Of a stretch of DNA of 54,325 nucleotides, positions 41,855-50,675 are shown in pieces; position 1 is the first letter of the stretch, and every line of letters begins with the position of its first letter. The stretch lies in NCBI GenBank assembly GCA_030426845.1, contig JAUHXR010000017.1, positions 1-54,325 of the forward strand. The letters are read 5' to 3'. Origin of the DNA: Polyangia bacterium. Lineage in GTDB: Bacteria; Myxococcota_A; Polyangia; Polyangiales; Sandaracinaceae. The notes below the pieces were generated by a model. The model worked only from the letters and a program-made list of their open reading frames with translations. It was not told where the DNA came from and searched no databases. A program made the translations under genes and the position numbers.

Positions 41855-43666
41855 GTGACGGACTCTGTCCCCTGGCACCGGCGGCTCCCCGGGCTCCTGC
41901 GCGCGTCCGCCCGCGCGATGCGGCTGGTGTGGCAGGTCCACCCCCGGGCCGCCGCGACGATGGTCGCCCTGACCCTGCTCGGGGGCGCGCTCCCGGCGGC
42001 CATCGCCTACGTCGGCAAGCGCATCGTCGATCACGTGGTGGCGGTGTTCCTGCGCGGCGGCGCCCCGGAGGAGGTCGTCCTCTGGGTGCTCCTCGAGCTC
42101 GGCCTGGTGGCGCTGTCGCGCGCGTCCGACCGGGTGGAGTGGCTCACCGGCTCGATGCTCCGGACGGTGCTCGGCCAGCGGATCAACGAGCAGATCCTCG
42201 AGAAGGCGCTCGACCTCGAGCTGGCCGACTTCGAGGACGCCACGACCTACGACCGCATGACCCGCGCGCGCCGCGGCGCGTCCTATCGCCCGCTCGACGT
42301 GGTGCAAGGCCTCTTTCATCTCGCGCGCAACGGCATCGCGCTGGTCGGCTTCGCGGCGCTGCTCTGGCAGCTCGCGCCGTGGGCCCTCCTGCTCGTGGTG
42401 GCGGCGGCGATCCCTTCGTTCGTGGTGGACCTGAAGTTCTCGGAGGACGGCTTCCGGCTCTTCAGCTGGCGCGCGCCGGAGGCGCGGCGGCAGATGTACT
42501 ACGAGTCGGTGCTCGCCAACGGCGCGCAGGCCAAGGAGGTGAAGCTCTTCGGCCTCGGGGACATGCTGCTCGGCCGCTACCGGGAGATCTTCCTCCGCCA
42601 CTACGCCGAGGACCGGGACCGCACCGTGAAGCAGGCGGTGCGCGGCTACCTCGTCGGGCTGATCAGCCTCGCGGCGTTCTACGGCACCTACGCGTGGATC
42701 GCGCTCCGCACCGCGCGCGGCGAGCTGAGCTTCGGCGACATGACGATGTACCTGCTGGTGTTCCGACAGGCGCAGGGCTCGCTCGGTCAGGTGCTCGAGC
42801 TCGTGCGCGCGCAGTACGAGGGCCTGCTCTACGTGGAGGATCTCTTCGGCTTCCTGGACTTCGAGCCGGCGCGGGTGAGCGTAGGGGCGCACCGCGAGGG
42901 GCCCGATCCCTCGGACGGCCTGCGCTTCGAGGGGGTGCGCTTCACCTACCCGGGCGCGGACGCGCCGGTGTTCGACGGGCTCGACCTGCACCTGCCCCCC
43001 GGCCACAAGCTCGCGCTGGTGGGGGAGAACGGCGCGGGCAAGACGACGCTCATCAAGCTGATGGTCGGGCTCTACCGGCCGGACGCGGGGCGGATCAGCC
43101 TCGACGGGCTCGACCTCGCCGACTGGGATCCGGCCGCGCTGCGTCGGCGGGTCGGGGTCATCTTCCAGGACTTCGTCCGCTACCAGATGCTCGTCGGCGA
43201 GAACATCGGCGCCGGGGACGTCGAGGCGTTCGACGACGAGGACCGCTGGCGCGTCGCGGCGAAGAAGGGCCTCGCCGACGCTCTGATCGAGGAGCTCCCC
43301 GACGGCTACCGCACGCAGCTCGGCAAGTGGTTCGAGAACGGGCGCGAGCTGTCCGGCGGGCAGTGGCAGAAGATCGCGCTCGCCCGCGCCTTCATGCGCG
43401 AGGGCGCCGACCTGCTCGTGCTCGACGAGCCGACCGCGTCGATGGACGCGGAGGCGGAGATGCGGATCTTCGAGCGCTTCCGCGCCCTCGCCGAGGATCG
43501 GATGGCCGTGATCATCAGCCACCGCTTCTCGACCGTGCGGATGGCCGACACGATCGCGGTCCTCCACGACGGCGCGATCGTCGAGCGCGGCTCGCACGAG
43601 GAGCTGCTCGCCGAGGGCGGCCGCTACGCGCGGCTCTTCCTCATGCAGGCGCGCGGCTACCGCTGA
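41855..43666 (+). CDS. ABC exporter, fused permease and ATPase
   Basis: 603 residues with a six-helix membrane domain (about 20-320) and a C-terminal nucleotide-binding domain. The ATPase has Walker A GENGAGKTTLIK, the Q-loop region IFQDFVRYQMLVGENIG, signature RELSGGQWQKIALARAF, Walker B LLVLDEPTASMD and the H-loop VIISHRFSTVRMAD. The protein should form a homodimer that exports a lipid, peptide or drug. The Q-loop is followed by VRYQML, as in exporters of unknown substrate, not in lipid A flippases. GTG 41855 starts the frame. The last 10 bp overlap the end of the convergent kinase gene. Confidence 0.93.
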   Translation: MTDSVPWHRRLPGLLRASARAMRLVWQVHPRAAATMVALTLLGGALPAAIAYVGKRIVDHVVAVFLRGGAPEEVVLWVLLELGLVALSRASDRVEWLTGSMLRTVLGQRINEQILEKALDLELADFEDATTYDRMTRARRGASYRPLDVVQGLFHLARNGIALVGFAALLWQLAPWALLLVVAAAIPSFVVDLKFSEDGFRLFSWRAPEARRQMYYESVLANGAQAKEVKLFGLGDMLLGRYREIFLRHYAEDRDRTVKQAVRGYLVGLISLAAFYGTYAWIALRTARGELSFGDMTMYLLVFRQAQGSLGQVLELVRAQYEGLLYVEDLFGFLDFEPARVSVGAHREGPDPSDGLRFEGVRFTYPGADAPVFDGLDLHLPPGHKLALVGENGAGKTTLIKLMVGLYRPDAGRISLDGLDLADWDPAALRRRVGVIFQDFVRYQMLVGENIGAGDVEAFDDEDRWRVAAKKGLADALIEELPDGYRTQLGKWFENGRELSGGQWQKIALARAFMREGADLLVLDEPTASMDAEAEMRIFERFRALAEDRMAVIISHRFSTVRMADTIAVLHDGAIVERGSHEELLAEGGRYARLFLMQARGYR

Positions 43667-44640
43667 AGCGCCGCGCTCTCGGCCGCGAGGTCGAGGTGGT
43701 AGAGCCGGCCGGCGTTCTCGAGCTCCTCGCGGAGCTCGGTCGCGCTCTGGAAGCGGCGCTCCGGCTCCTTGTAGAGGCAGCACATGATCACCCACTCGAG
43801 CTGCACCGCGAGGGTGACCGGCGGCTCGCGCTTGGACGGCAGCACGACGTCGGAGCGGACATGCTGGATCATGATGTCGAGCGGCGCCTCGCCGTCGAAG
43901 GGCACGTGCCCGGTGAGCATCTCGTAGAGGATGCAGCCGAAGGAGTAGATGTCCGAGCGCAGGTCGACCGCCCGACCGCCGATCTGCTCGGGCGACATGT
44001 AGTGGGGCGTGCCGAGCACCTCGCCGACACGGGTGAGATCCATCGAGCCGTCGACCGCCTTGGCGAGGCCGAAGTCGAGGACCTTGACGAGCTCGGCGCC
44101 GCCGGGTCGAGGGCAGACGAAGACGTTGTCGGGCTTGAGGTCGCGGTGGACGAGGCCCTGAGCGTGCGCGGCCTCGAGGGCGAGCGCCATCTGATGCGCG
44201 ATGCGGAGCGTGCGCGGCGCCGCGAGGTCGCGCTCCGTGATCCGCAGGAGGTCGCCGAGGTCGTAGCCCTCGAGGAGCTCGGTCATCACGTAGGGGCGGC
44301 CGTCCTCGAGCTCGCCCTCGCCGAGGTACTCCGCGAGGTGCGGGTGATCGACGATGCGGCAGGCGTCCGCCTCGCGCTGGAAGCGGCCGCGCACCATGAG
44401 GTTGTGGGCGAGCTCCGGCCGGAGCGTCTTGACCGCGATCGGCGGGCCGCCGCGGGTGTCCTGGGCCCGGTAGATGAAGCCCATCCCGCCGACCGCGAGC
44501 AGCCGGTCGAGCTGGAAGCGCTGGTGGACGACCGCGCCGAGCAACAGCTCCGCCGCCGACGGGTCGTACGAGACTCGCTCCTCCATCGCCTCGTCGAGGG
44601 TGGCGGCTCGGCTGCGGATGACCTCGTCGTCGTCGCTCAT
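43657..44640 (-). CDS. Cytoplasmic Ser/Thr protein kinase
   Basis: 327 residues. A short acidic N-terminus is followed by a complete Hanks-type kinase domain: LAVGGMGFIYRA (glycine loop), K71, HRDLKPDN (165-172), DFG (189-191) and TPHYMSPEQ. There is no membrane segment, sensor domain or TPR, which is less usual for myxobacterial kinases. The C-terminal tail ends soon after the domain. It shares the minus strand with the SDR gene 9 nt upstream and may act on that product. Confidence 0.93.
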   Translation of the reverse strand: MSDDDEVIRSRAATLDEAMEERVSYDPSAAELLLGAVVHQRFQLDRLLAVGGMGFIYRAQDTRGGPPIAVKTLRPELAHNLMVRGRFQREADACRIVDHPHLAEYLGEGELEDGRPYVMTELLEGYDLGDLLRITERDLAAPRTLRIAHQMALALEAAHAQGLVHRDLKPDNVFVCPRPGGAELVKVLDFGLAKAVDGSMDLTRVGEVLGTPHYMSPEQIGGRAVDLRSDIYSFGCILYEMLTGHVPFDGEAPLDIMIQHVRSDVVLPSKREPPVTLAVQLEWVIMCCLYKEPERRFQSATELREELENAGRLYHLDLAAESAALQR

Positions 44641-44649
44641 CGAGGCGTC

Positions 44650-45816
44650 TCAGGCCTCCGTCTCGACGGCGCGGATGGTGTCCTCGAGGCCGTAGCGCGG
44701 GGTGAAGCCGAGGACCTCCCGGGCGCGCGTGTCGTCGACCATGCAGACGTAGCGGATGTGATCGAGCTCGGGGGTGGGGAACGAGGTCATCCGGAGGCGC
44801 CACAGGCGCTCCAGGACGGGCTTCATCAGGGTGCGAGGGACCGCCTGGGGGCGCTTGCCCAGGATACGGAAGACCCGGCTCATCGGAACCTCGCCCGGGC
44901 CCTTGAGGTTGAAGATGCCGCGTACTCCCGGCTCGAGCGCGAGCCCGATCGCGCGCACCACGTCGCGCTCGTGGATCGCCTGCACCATCGGGTCGAAGCC
45001 CATCAGGGTGAGCGGCCGCTCGAGCCGCAGGTAGTTGCTCGGCGCGTTCTGGACCCCGCCGAGGATGTGGCACGGCCTCAGCACCACCGTCTCGGTGTCC
45101 GGGTGCCGCCAGAAGAAGCTCTGCGCGAGCATGTCGACCTCGACGAGGTCGCGGATGGCGCTGAAGTGCTGCGAGCCGAGGAGCGGCGACTCCTCGGTGA
45201 GGAACTGCGGGTTGTCGGGGCTCGGGCCGTAGACATTCGCGCTGCTGAGCACGACGAGCTTCGGGACGTCGTACTGGATGAGCGCGTCCAGGAGCTTCTG
45301 GAACGCGACAACGTTCCATGCGTGGTGCGCCTTCGAGCTCGCGCGCAGGTCGTGCATGATCCCGAGGTGGACGACCGCGCGGATGCCGCCCTGCCGGAAC
45401 ACGTCGCGCGTCTTCTTGCGGCGCAGGTCGATCTGGTGGTGGATGACGTCCTTCGGGCGCCCGTGGAACTCGCGTCGGTCGATCCCGACGACCTGGTCGG
45501 TTCGGTGCAGGACCCGCGTCAGGAGCCGGCCGAGGCGGCCGCAGATGCCCGTGATGAGCACCGCGCCGTCGCGCGACTCGACGTCCTCGACCCGGGCCGC
45601 GGCGGGGCGGGCGCGCGCCTTCGGGCGACGCGAGGCCGGTGGCTCCGAAGCGGAGCTGGGCGTCGGCGCGGGCGGCGGCGGCGGGACGGTCGCGCGGCTC
45701 TTGCGGCGTGCGCTGGCGCGGCGGCCCTTCGCCGGGGGCGGGTCGGAGGCGTCGCGCTCCACCCTCGCGCCGGGGCGGGGGGCGCGCGCGCTGGGTCGCC
45801 GCGGCTTGTCGGGCAC
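44650..45816 (-). CDS. Atypical extended SDR (NAD-dependent epimerase/dehydratase family)
   Basis: 388 residues. The first 80 are Pro/Ala/Arg-rich, basic and without predicted structure. A Rossmann fold follows, with VLITGICGRLGRLLTRVL (the TGxxGxxG loop at 89-96) and VVHLGIMHDLR. VLSSANVYGPSP carries the Ser of the active site, but the catalytic Tyr-xxx-Lys is replaced by F218-SAI-R222 in QHFSAIRDLVE. The enzyme may have lost dehydrogenase activity or use another residue. The substrate is unknown. The kinase gene follows 9 nt downstream, and the Ser/Arg-rich N-terminal tail is a plausible phosphorylation target. Confidence 0.82.
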   Translation of the reverse strand: MPDKPRRPSARAPRPGARVERDASDPPPAKGRRASARRKSRATVPPPPPAPTPSSASEPPASRRPKARARPAAARVEDVESRDGAVLITGICGRLGRLLTRVLHRTDQVVGIDRREFHGRPKDVIHHQIDLRRKKTRDVFRQGGIRAVVHLGIMHDLRASSKAHHAWNVVAFQKLLDALIQYDVPKLVVLSSANVYGPSPDNPQFLTEESPLLGSQHFSAIRDLVEVDMLAQSFFWRHPDTETVVLRPCHILGGVQNAPSNYLRLERPLTLMGFDPMVQAIHERDVVRAIGLALEPGVRGIFNLKGPGEVPMSRVFRILGKRPQAVPRTLMKPVLERLWRLRMTSFPTPELDHIRYVCMVDDTRAREVLGFTPRYGLEDTIRAVETEA

Positions 45817-45910
45817 GGCCCCGATTATCCAGACCTGGGCCCGCCGCGATCAAGCGCCACGACGCCCGATCGCGCGACGCGCCCGCGCGGGGCGCGACTC
45901 GAGGGGATCC

Positions 45911-46915
45911 TCAGGACTCCGACGACGCGTCCTCGCCCTCGGCGTCGCCCTCGCCCTCGGCCGGCTCGTCGGGCCGGAGGGTGGGCTCGCCCGTGAGCTG
46001 GATCGACGCTTCGAAGATCTCGCCCGCCGCGATCGTGAACTCGGTGCGGCCGAGGAGCGGCTCCGCGAGGCGCGGGTCCATGTACTCCCAGGTCACCTGG
46101 CGTGAGGCGGCGCCGCTCTCCGTCTGGCCGGACTCGACCTCGGTGATGCGCAGCGCGCGCCACGGGGCGCTCGCGAAGGTCTCGGAGTACCAGCGGTGGA
46201 CGGCGGCCCGACCGGTGTGGCGGAAGGGGTCACCGGTGTCGGTGCGGGTGAACGGCTCGAGCAGGGTGCCGGTCTGGGCGAAGAGGTCCGAGACGGCGTC
46301 GGCGTTGCCGACCGTGAAGAGCGCGGCGTAGTGGCGGACGATCTGGTCCTCGCTCAGCGGCTGCTCCTCCATCGGCGCGTAGACCATCCGGACCTCGAGG
46401 CCGTTGCACCACTGCGAGCGCTGCACGAGCACCTCGAGGAGCTGGCCGGAGGTGCGGACGGTGCCCGGGCGCGTGTCCTCGGGGCGGCCGTAGCACTCCT
46501 CGCTCGCGGGCACGGCGACGCGCGCGACCTCCTGCATCGTCCAGTCGGACATGCCCTCGGCCGGCGGAGTCGCGTTCATCACCGTGGTCTGCACGCAGTC
46601 CTCGGCGCTGAACGAGCGATCGGTCACGAGGGTGATCGCGCCGCTCGACTCGTCCTGCGAGACGAGGAGCTCCGCCGCGTGGCCGCGGGCCGAGAGATCG
46701 AGGGGGCCCTCGGTGCAGTGCGCCTCCAGCCACCGCCAGCGCGTGCCGTCGAGCCCGCGGGGGATCTCCGACGAGCCCCGCACGGTCGAGCCGCCCGCGC
46801 CGCCGAGGTCGCCCGACTCGTCGGGCGTAGTGGGGCCGCTCTCGCCGTCGCACCCGCTGCCGACCGCGAGGAGACACAGGGCGAGGGCCGCGCTGATCCA
46901 GATGAGCCTAGGCAT
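45911..46915 (-). CDS. Lipoprotein with SnoaL/NTF2-like C-terminal part
   Basis: 334 residues from ATG 46915. MPRLIWISAALALCLLAVGSGC is a lipoprotein signal (C22). The central part (about 50-185) resembles a beta-barrel binding domain with TRWRWLEAHCTEG. The stretch SEDQIVRHYAALFTVGNADAVSDLFAQTGTLLEPF and RAAVHRWYSETFASAPWRALRITEV is typical of the SnoaL/NTF2 fold. The tail is Glu/Gly/Asp-rich. Function unknown. The promoter region has two copies of AGCCTAGGC around the predicted transcription start. Confidence 0.7.
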   Translation of the reverse strand: MPRLIWISAALALCLLAVGSGCDGESGPTTPDESGDLGGAGGSTVRGSSEIPRGLDGTRWRWLEAHCTEGPLDLSARGHAAELLVSQDESSGAITLVTDRSFSAEDCVQTTVMNATPPAEGMSDWTMQEVARVAVPASEECYGRPEDTRPGTVRTSGQLLEVLVQRSQWCNGLEVRMVYAPMEEQPLSEDQIVRHYAALFTVGNADAVSDLFAQTGTLLEPFTRTDTGDPFRHTGRAAVHRWYSETFASAPWRALRITEVESGQTESGAASRQVTWEYMDPRLAEPLLGRTEFTIAAGEIFEASIQLTGEPTLRPDEPAEGEGDAEGEDASSES

Positions 46916-46939
46916 TGGGCCGTAATGAAAAGCCTAGGC
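46905..46939 (-). promoter_or_regulatory. Two AGCCTAGGC copies flanking a lipoprotein gene start
   Basis: The 9-bp sequence, containing the 8-bp palindrome GCCTAGGC, occurs at 46905-46913 (just inside the gene) and 46931-46939 (upstream), 26 bp apart. On the minus strand a TTGACT -35-like box lies at 46952-46947. The upstream copy would lie in the spacer and the other beyond the start, as expected of a repressor site pair. The -10 box (TTCATT) is poor. Confidence 0.4.
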
Positions 46940-46968
46940 CTCGGTCAGTCAAGCCGCGGCCGTGCGGC

Positions 46969-47898
46969 TCACCAGAAGATGGCGCGGCGCCGGGCCAGGC
47001 CCTGCGCGAGGAGCCCCCGGATCGCGTCCATCACCGCGTCGACCTTCTGCTGGACGACGGTGTCGTCGTCGTCGGGATCGCCCTGGAACCGCAGCGGCTC
47101 GCCGAAGTGGATGCGGTAGCGGGTCGGCAGCGGGAAGGGCATCCCCATGAAGAGCTGCGGGATGACGGGGAAAGACGGCATCCCGAAGACGCGGCCGACC
47201 GACTCGAGGTTGGCGACGCTCACGAGCTGCTCCTCGCCGCCCACGACCCCGACCGGGACGATCGGCGTCTGGGTCTCGAGGGCGAGGCGCATGAACCCGA
47301 GCCCGAAGCGCTCGAGCTGGTAGCGCTTATCGAAGGTCTTGCTGATGCCGCGGGCGCCCTCGGGGAAGACCACCAGGGTCTCGTCGTTCTCGAGCAGGCG
47401 CCGGGCGTTGTCCGGCGAGCCGACCACCTGGCCGCACCGGGGGAAGAGCACGCTCACGAACGGCAGCTCGGCGCTCCAGCGCTCGACCATCGAGCGGGCG
47501 AAGCGCGGCGGCTCCGCGTCGAGCATCAGGGACGCGCCGATGAGCAGGCCGTCCATCGGGATCTGGCCCGAGTGGTTGGCGATCACGAGCGCCCGCCCGC
47601 TCGGGATGTTCTCGGCGCCGAAGACCTGGGAGCGGAAGTAGAAGCGGTGGAGGAACGCCGCGACCGCGAGGGCGTAGCGCGCGACCGTCGGATCGAAGCC
47701 GAATGGATCGACCCCGGCCTCGTTGGGGTGCATCTGGATGCGGGCGATGCGCGCGTCGAGCTCCTCGCCGAGCGTGTCCTCGGCGATGCGGACCATGCGA
47801 TCGCCGAACCGCGCGAGGAGCTGCTCGAGCGCGCCGTCCGCCTCCTGCTGCGTCTTCCAGCCCCAGCTCGCGAAGGGCACGGTCGGCGGGGAGTCCAT
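46969..47898 (-). CDS. PlsC-like lysophospholipid acyltransferase
   Basis: 309 residues. The acyltransferase motif is VIANHSGQIPMDG (His and Asp of the active site, spaced as in the NHSGxxPxD subgroup). The second is VFPEGARGISKTFD (the FPEG phosphate-binding motif), and the third is TPIVPVGVVGGEE. These enzymes acylate lysophospholipids or related alcohols at the inner membrane. It closes the six-gene envelope cluster on the minus strand and follows the M23 gene by 36 nt. A role in membrane lipid adjustment next to cell-wall hydrolysis is inferred. Confidence 0.85.
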   Translation of the reverse strand: MDSPPTVPFASWGWKTQQEADGALEQLLARFGDRMVRIAEDTLGEELDARIARIQMHPNEAGVDPFGFDPTVARYALAVAAFLHRFYFRSQVFGAENIPSGRALVIANHSGQIPMDGLLIGASLMLDAEPPRFARSMVERWSAELPFVSVLFPRCGQVVGSPDNARRLLENDETLVVFPEGARGISKTFDKRYQLERFGLGFMRLALETQTPIVPVGVVGGEEQLVSVANLESVGRVFGMPSFPVIPQLFMGMPFPLPTRYRIHFGEPLRFQGDPDDDDTVVQQKVDAVMDAIRGLLAQGLARRRAIFW

Positions 47899-47934
47899 CG
47901 GTCCGTCGACTGTGCCGGGCGGGGCGGGCGGCCG

Positions 47935-49164
47935 TCAATCCGGCGCCTGCGCGAAGCGGTCCCGCGGGTCCACCCGGCGGCCGTCGATCCGCAGGTCGAA
48001 CCGGAGGCGCCGCGCGTGGGCGATCCAGGCGCCGCGCGCGACCTCGTCCCCCACCGCCACGTGGACCTCGTCGAGCGCGGCGTAGGTCGTGACCCAGCCC
48101 ATCGGGTGCAGGACGATCACGGTTCGCCCGCGCGCGCCGAGCCGCCCCGCGAAGACGACCGTGCCGTCGGCCGCCGCGCGGACCGGCTGCGGCGCGTCGC
48201 TCGCGACGAGGACACCGCTCCGCGTGCGGCCGCCGAGGGCGCCGCCGCGCATCGGCCAGAGGACGTTCGAGAAGATCCGGCCGCTGGCCTGCGCGAGGAG
48301 ATCGGCGCTCGGCGCGAAGCGGTGCAGGCGCCGGGCGAGGGCGACCGTCCCGAGGGCCGTCGGGGTCGCGTGCGCCTCGGACGCGGCGGCCGGCGGCGCG
48401 TCGGGGAGCGGCGGCGGGGCGCGTCGATCGTCGGGGGAGGGGCCTTCGGGCTCGGGGACCCGGCCGGCCGCGAAGGCCCGGGCCGCGACGCGACGCACGA
48501 ACGCGGGGCCGCCGTCGAACAGCGCGAGCGGGTCGATCGGGCGGCCGTCTCGGCGCAGCTCGAAGTGCACGTGGGGGCCCCGCGAGATGCCGGTCGATCC
48601 AACGAGCGCGATTCGCTCGCCGCGCCGGACCCGCCAGCCCGGCTGCACGGTGGTGCGCGAGTTGTGGGCGTAGAGGGAGACCCAGCCGTTCGGGTGGACG
48701 AGGATCACGCAGTTGCCGTAGCCCCGGATCCCGTTGTCGCTGTATGCGACGATCCCGTCGGCGGCGGCCCGCACCACCGTGCCGACCGGCGCCGAGACGT
48801 CCACCCCGTCGTGGCGGAGGTCCGGCCGGGTGTGCCGCACGAAGCCGAAGCCGCGCACGTAGTTGCCGTCGTCCACCGGCCAGAGCAGCCGCTCGACCTC
48901 TCGCTCGCGCCAGCTCGCGGCGCGCAGCCACGACGGGTCGGGCGCGTGGTGAAGCAGGCGGGACGCGCTCTCGCGGGTGCCGAGCCCCAGGCTCTGGGCC
49001 CGCCGCTGAGACGCGCCGCGCGGGGTGGGCACCCGCCGGGGCCCGTCGCTGAAGCGCGAGTAGTCGTAGCGGGCGCGCTCGCTCTGATCGCCCGGGTCGG
49101 CGGCGGCCTGCGCCGCGAGGAGCGAGACGCCGAGGGTCAGGAGCACAGTGTAGGTGCAGCGCAT
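47935..49164 (-). CDS. Tandem LytM/M23 peptidase, second domain degenerate
   Basis: 409 residues. A signal peptide (about 1-22, cut near AADPG) directs export. The first M23 domain (about 95-215) is complete: LWPVDDGNYVRGFGF, H118 and D122 in RHDGVD, and H198/H200 in GPHVHFE. A Pro-rich linker leads to a second domain (about 295-405), starting with VLWPMRGGALGGR and ending with RLRFDLRIDGRRVDP. There the His/Asp pair and the HxH are absent, so it cannot bind zinc and probably serves as a regulator or binding module. The GGAGG is directly next to ATG 49164, an unusual spacing. It lies downstream of the receptor kinase. Confidence 0.88.
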   Translation of the reverse strand: MRCTYTVLLTLGVSLLAAQAAADPGDQSERARYDYSRFSDGPRRVPTPRGASQRRAQSLGLGTRESASRLLHHAPDPSWLRAASWREREVERLLWPVDDGNYVRGFGFVRHTRPDLRHDGVDVSAPVGTVVRAAADGIVAYSDNGIRGYGNCVILVHPNGWVSLYAHNSRTTVQPGWRVRRGERIALVGSTGISRGPHVHFELRRDGRPIDPLALFDGGPAFVRRVAARAFAAGRVPEPEGPSPDDRRAPPPLPDAPPAAASEAHATPTALGTVALARRLHRFAPSADLLAQASGRIFSNVLWPMRGGALGGRTRSGVLVASDAPQPVRAAADGTVVFAGRLGARGRTVIVLHPMGWVTTYAALDEVHVAVGDEVARGAWIAHARRLRFDLRIDGRRVDPRDRFAQAPD

Positions 49165-49208
49165 ACCTCCACTGACCTGTCGGAGGCGTCCCGGTCAAGA
49201 AAGCCGCG

Positions 49209-50672
49209 TCAGGGGCAGCCCTCGGCGGCTGCGACCACGCGGCACTCCTCGGCGCGCATGCTGTCGGTGTCTCTGCAGCTGCGGAGGATCTGACGTCCCG
49301 CGTGCACGGCGTGGACGCAGCAGGCGTGGAGGCGGCCGCAAGGATCGGTCGGCCGTCCCGCACAGAAGCGGGTGAGGGCCTCCTGGCAGCCGCGGGGCCC
49401 GGGCGCGGTGCGGGTCGCGCAGCGCAGCCGGTCTTCGGCGAGCTCGACCGCCATCGAGCCCCGGTGGACCGCCTCGAGGCAGCATGCGTAGGCCTCGGGG
49501 CAGGTCCCCGCGTCGGGGCGGTCCGGGTTCAGGGGCGCACCATGGCTGTCCACGCGGGGCGCCGGCGGGAAGTACGGGTCGACGGGCGCAGTCGCGCCGG
49601 TGGGGGGCGCGCCGGGATCGCGCTGGAGCCACACGCCGACCCCGACCGCGCAGGCGAACGCGAGGCTGGCGAGCAGGACCGCGCCAGCTCCGAGGAGCGC
49701 GCCCCGCGCCATCCCGAGCGGTCGCGCGCCAGCGGGCGGCGCGGGAGCGGGCGGTCGTGGAGAGGCCGGCATGGCCGGGGCCGCGATCGCGCCCACGGAG
49801 TCTCCCCGATCGATGTCGGTGTCGCCGACGAGCAGGCGCCGCGTGGTGGGGGCGGCGAGGGTGCGCCGGCGGTCCGCGGCGAGGTGGGCGCGCGCCGCCG
49901 TCGCGTTCGGCGCGCGTCGCTCGACCGGGGCGAGGAGCGCGGCGAGGAAGGGTCTCAGCCGTGGTGGCGCGGCGTCGACCGGCGGCAGGTCGAGGTCGAG
50001 GATCCGCTGGAGCGCCTGGAAGATCGGCGGCGGGAAGACGCGCCGGCCGGTGGCGGCCTCGTAAACGACCACGCCCAGCGACCACAGATCGACCCGGTGG
50101 TCGTGCGGGTGACCGGCGACCATCTCGGGCGCGAGGTAGCCGGGGGTTCCGATGAGCGCGCCGGTGGCGGTCAGCCGCTCGGCGCTCGCGACGTGGCAGA
50201 CGCCGAAGTCGATCAGCTTCACCTCGGTCCCGCGCGGGCCGAGGGTGAGGAGGATGTTGGACGGCTTGAGGTCGCGGTGGACGATCCCCTGCGCGTGGGC
50301 GACCTCGAGGCCGGCGAGGACCTGGTCGGCGATCACCGCGAGGGACTCGGGGTCGATCACCCGGTCGCGGCGGAGCCGCTCCTGCAGGGTCTCGCCGACC
50401 ACGCGCTCCATCGCGAGGAAGGGGACGCCGCGCGCGGAGACGCCGCCACCGTGGATCGCGACCAGCGAGGGGTGGTCGAGGCGGGCGAGCGCCTCCGCCT
50501 CGCGCACGAAGCGGTCGGCGGACTTCTCGGGTCGGAGGATCTTGAGCGCGACCGCGGCGCCCGTCGTCACGTGGCGGCCCTCGTACACCCACGCGAAGCC
50601 GCCGCGGCCGATCTCCGGCCCCACGACGTAGTCCCCGAGCCGCTCCCCGGCTCGCACCGGCTCGGAGCCCAT
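49209..50672 (-). CDS. Transmembrane Ser/Thr kinase with duplicated Cys-rich ectodomain
   Basis: 487 residues. The kinase domain (about 13-270) has IGRGGFAWVYEG, K44, HRDLKPSN (132-139), DFG (155-157) and TPGYLAPE. A Pro-rich linker leads to one membrane helix (about 325-349, LLGAGAVLLASLAFACAVGVGVW). The outside part, about 140 residues, has two copies of a Cys motif: CPEAYACCLEAVH (391-403) with later CQ..FC, and CGRLHACCVHAVH (445-457) with later SC..EECR....GC. Around eleven Cys residues suggest disulfides in the periplasm. This is a sensor kinase whose ligand domain is not recognised. It lies 3 nt from one M23 gene and 44 nt before another. Confidence 0.9.
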   Translation of the reverse strand: MGSEPVRAGERLGDYVVGPEIGRGGFAWVYEGRHVTTGAAVALKILRPEKSADRFVREAEALARLDHPSLVAIHGGGVSARGVPFLAMERVVGETLQERLRRDRVIDPESLAVIADQVLAGLEVAHAQGIVHRDLKPSNILLTLGPRGTEVKLIDFGVCHVASAERLTATGALIGTPGYLAPEMVAGHPHDHRVDLWSLGVVVYEAATGRRVFPPPIFQALQRILDLDLPPVDAAPPRLRPFLAALLAPVERRAPNATAARAHLAADRRRTLAAPTTRRLLVGDTDIDRGDSVGAIAAPAMPASPRPPAPAPPAGARPLGMARGALLGAGAVLLASLAFACAVGVGVWLQRDPGAPPTGATAPVDPYFPPAPRVDSHGAPLNPDRPDAGTCPEAYACCLEAVHRGSMAVELAEDRLRCATRTAPGPRGCQEALTRFCAGRPTDPCGRLHACCVHAVHAGRQILRSCRDTDSMRAEECRVVAAAEGCP

Positions 50673-50675
50673 GGC

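Noticed and set aside
41372-45853. A 1493-codon open frame on the minus strand
   Set aside because: It crosses the ABC exporter in antisense and the kinase and SDR genes out of frame; the translated protein is repetitive and unrecognisable.
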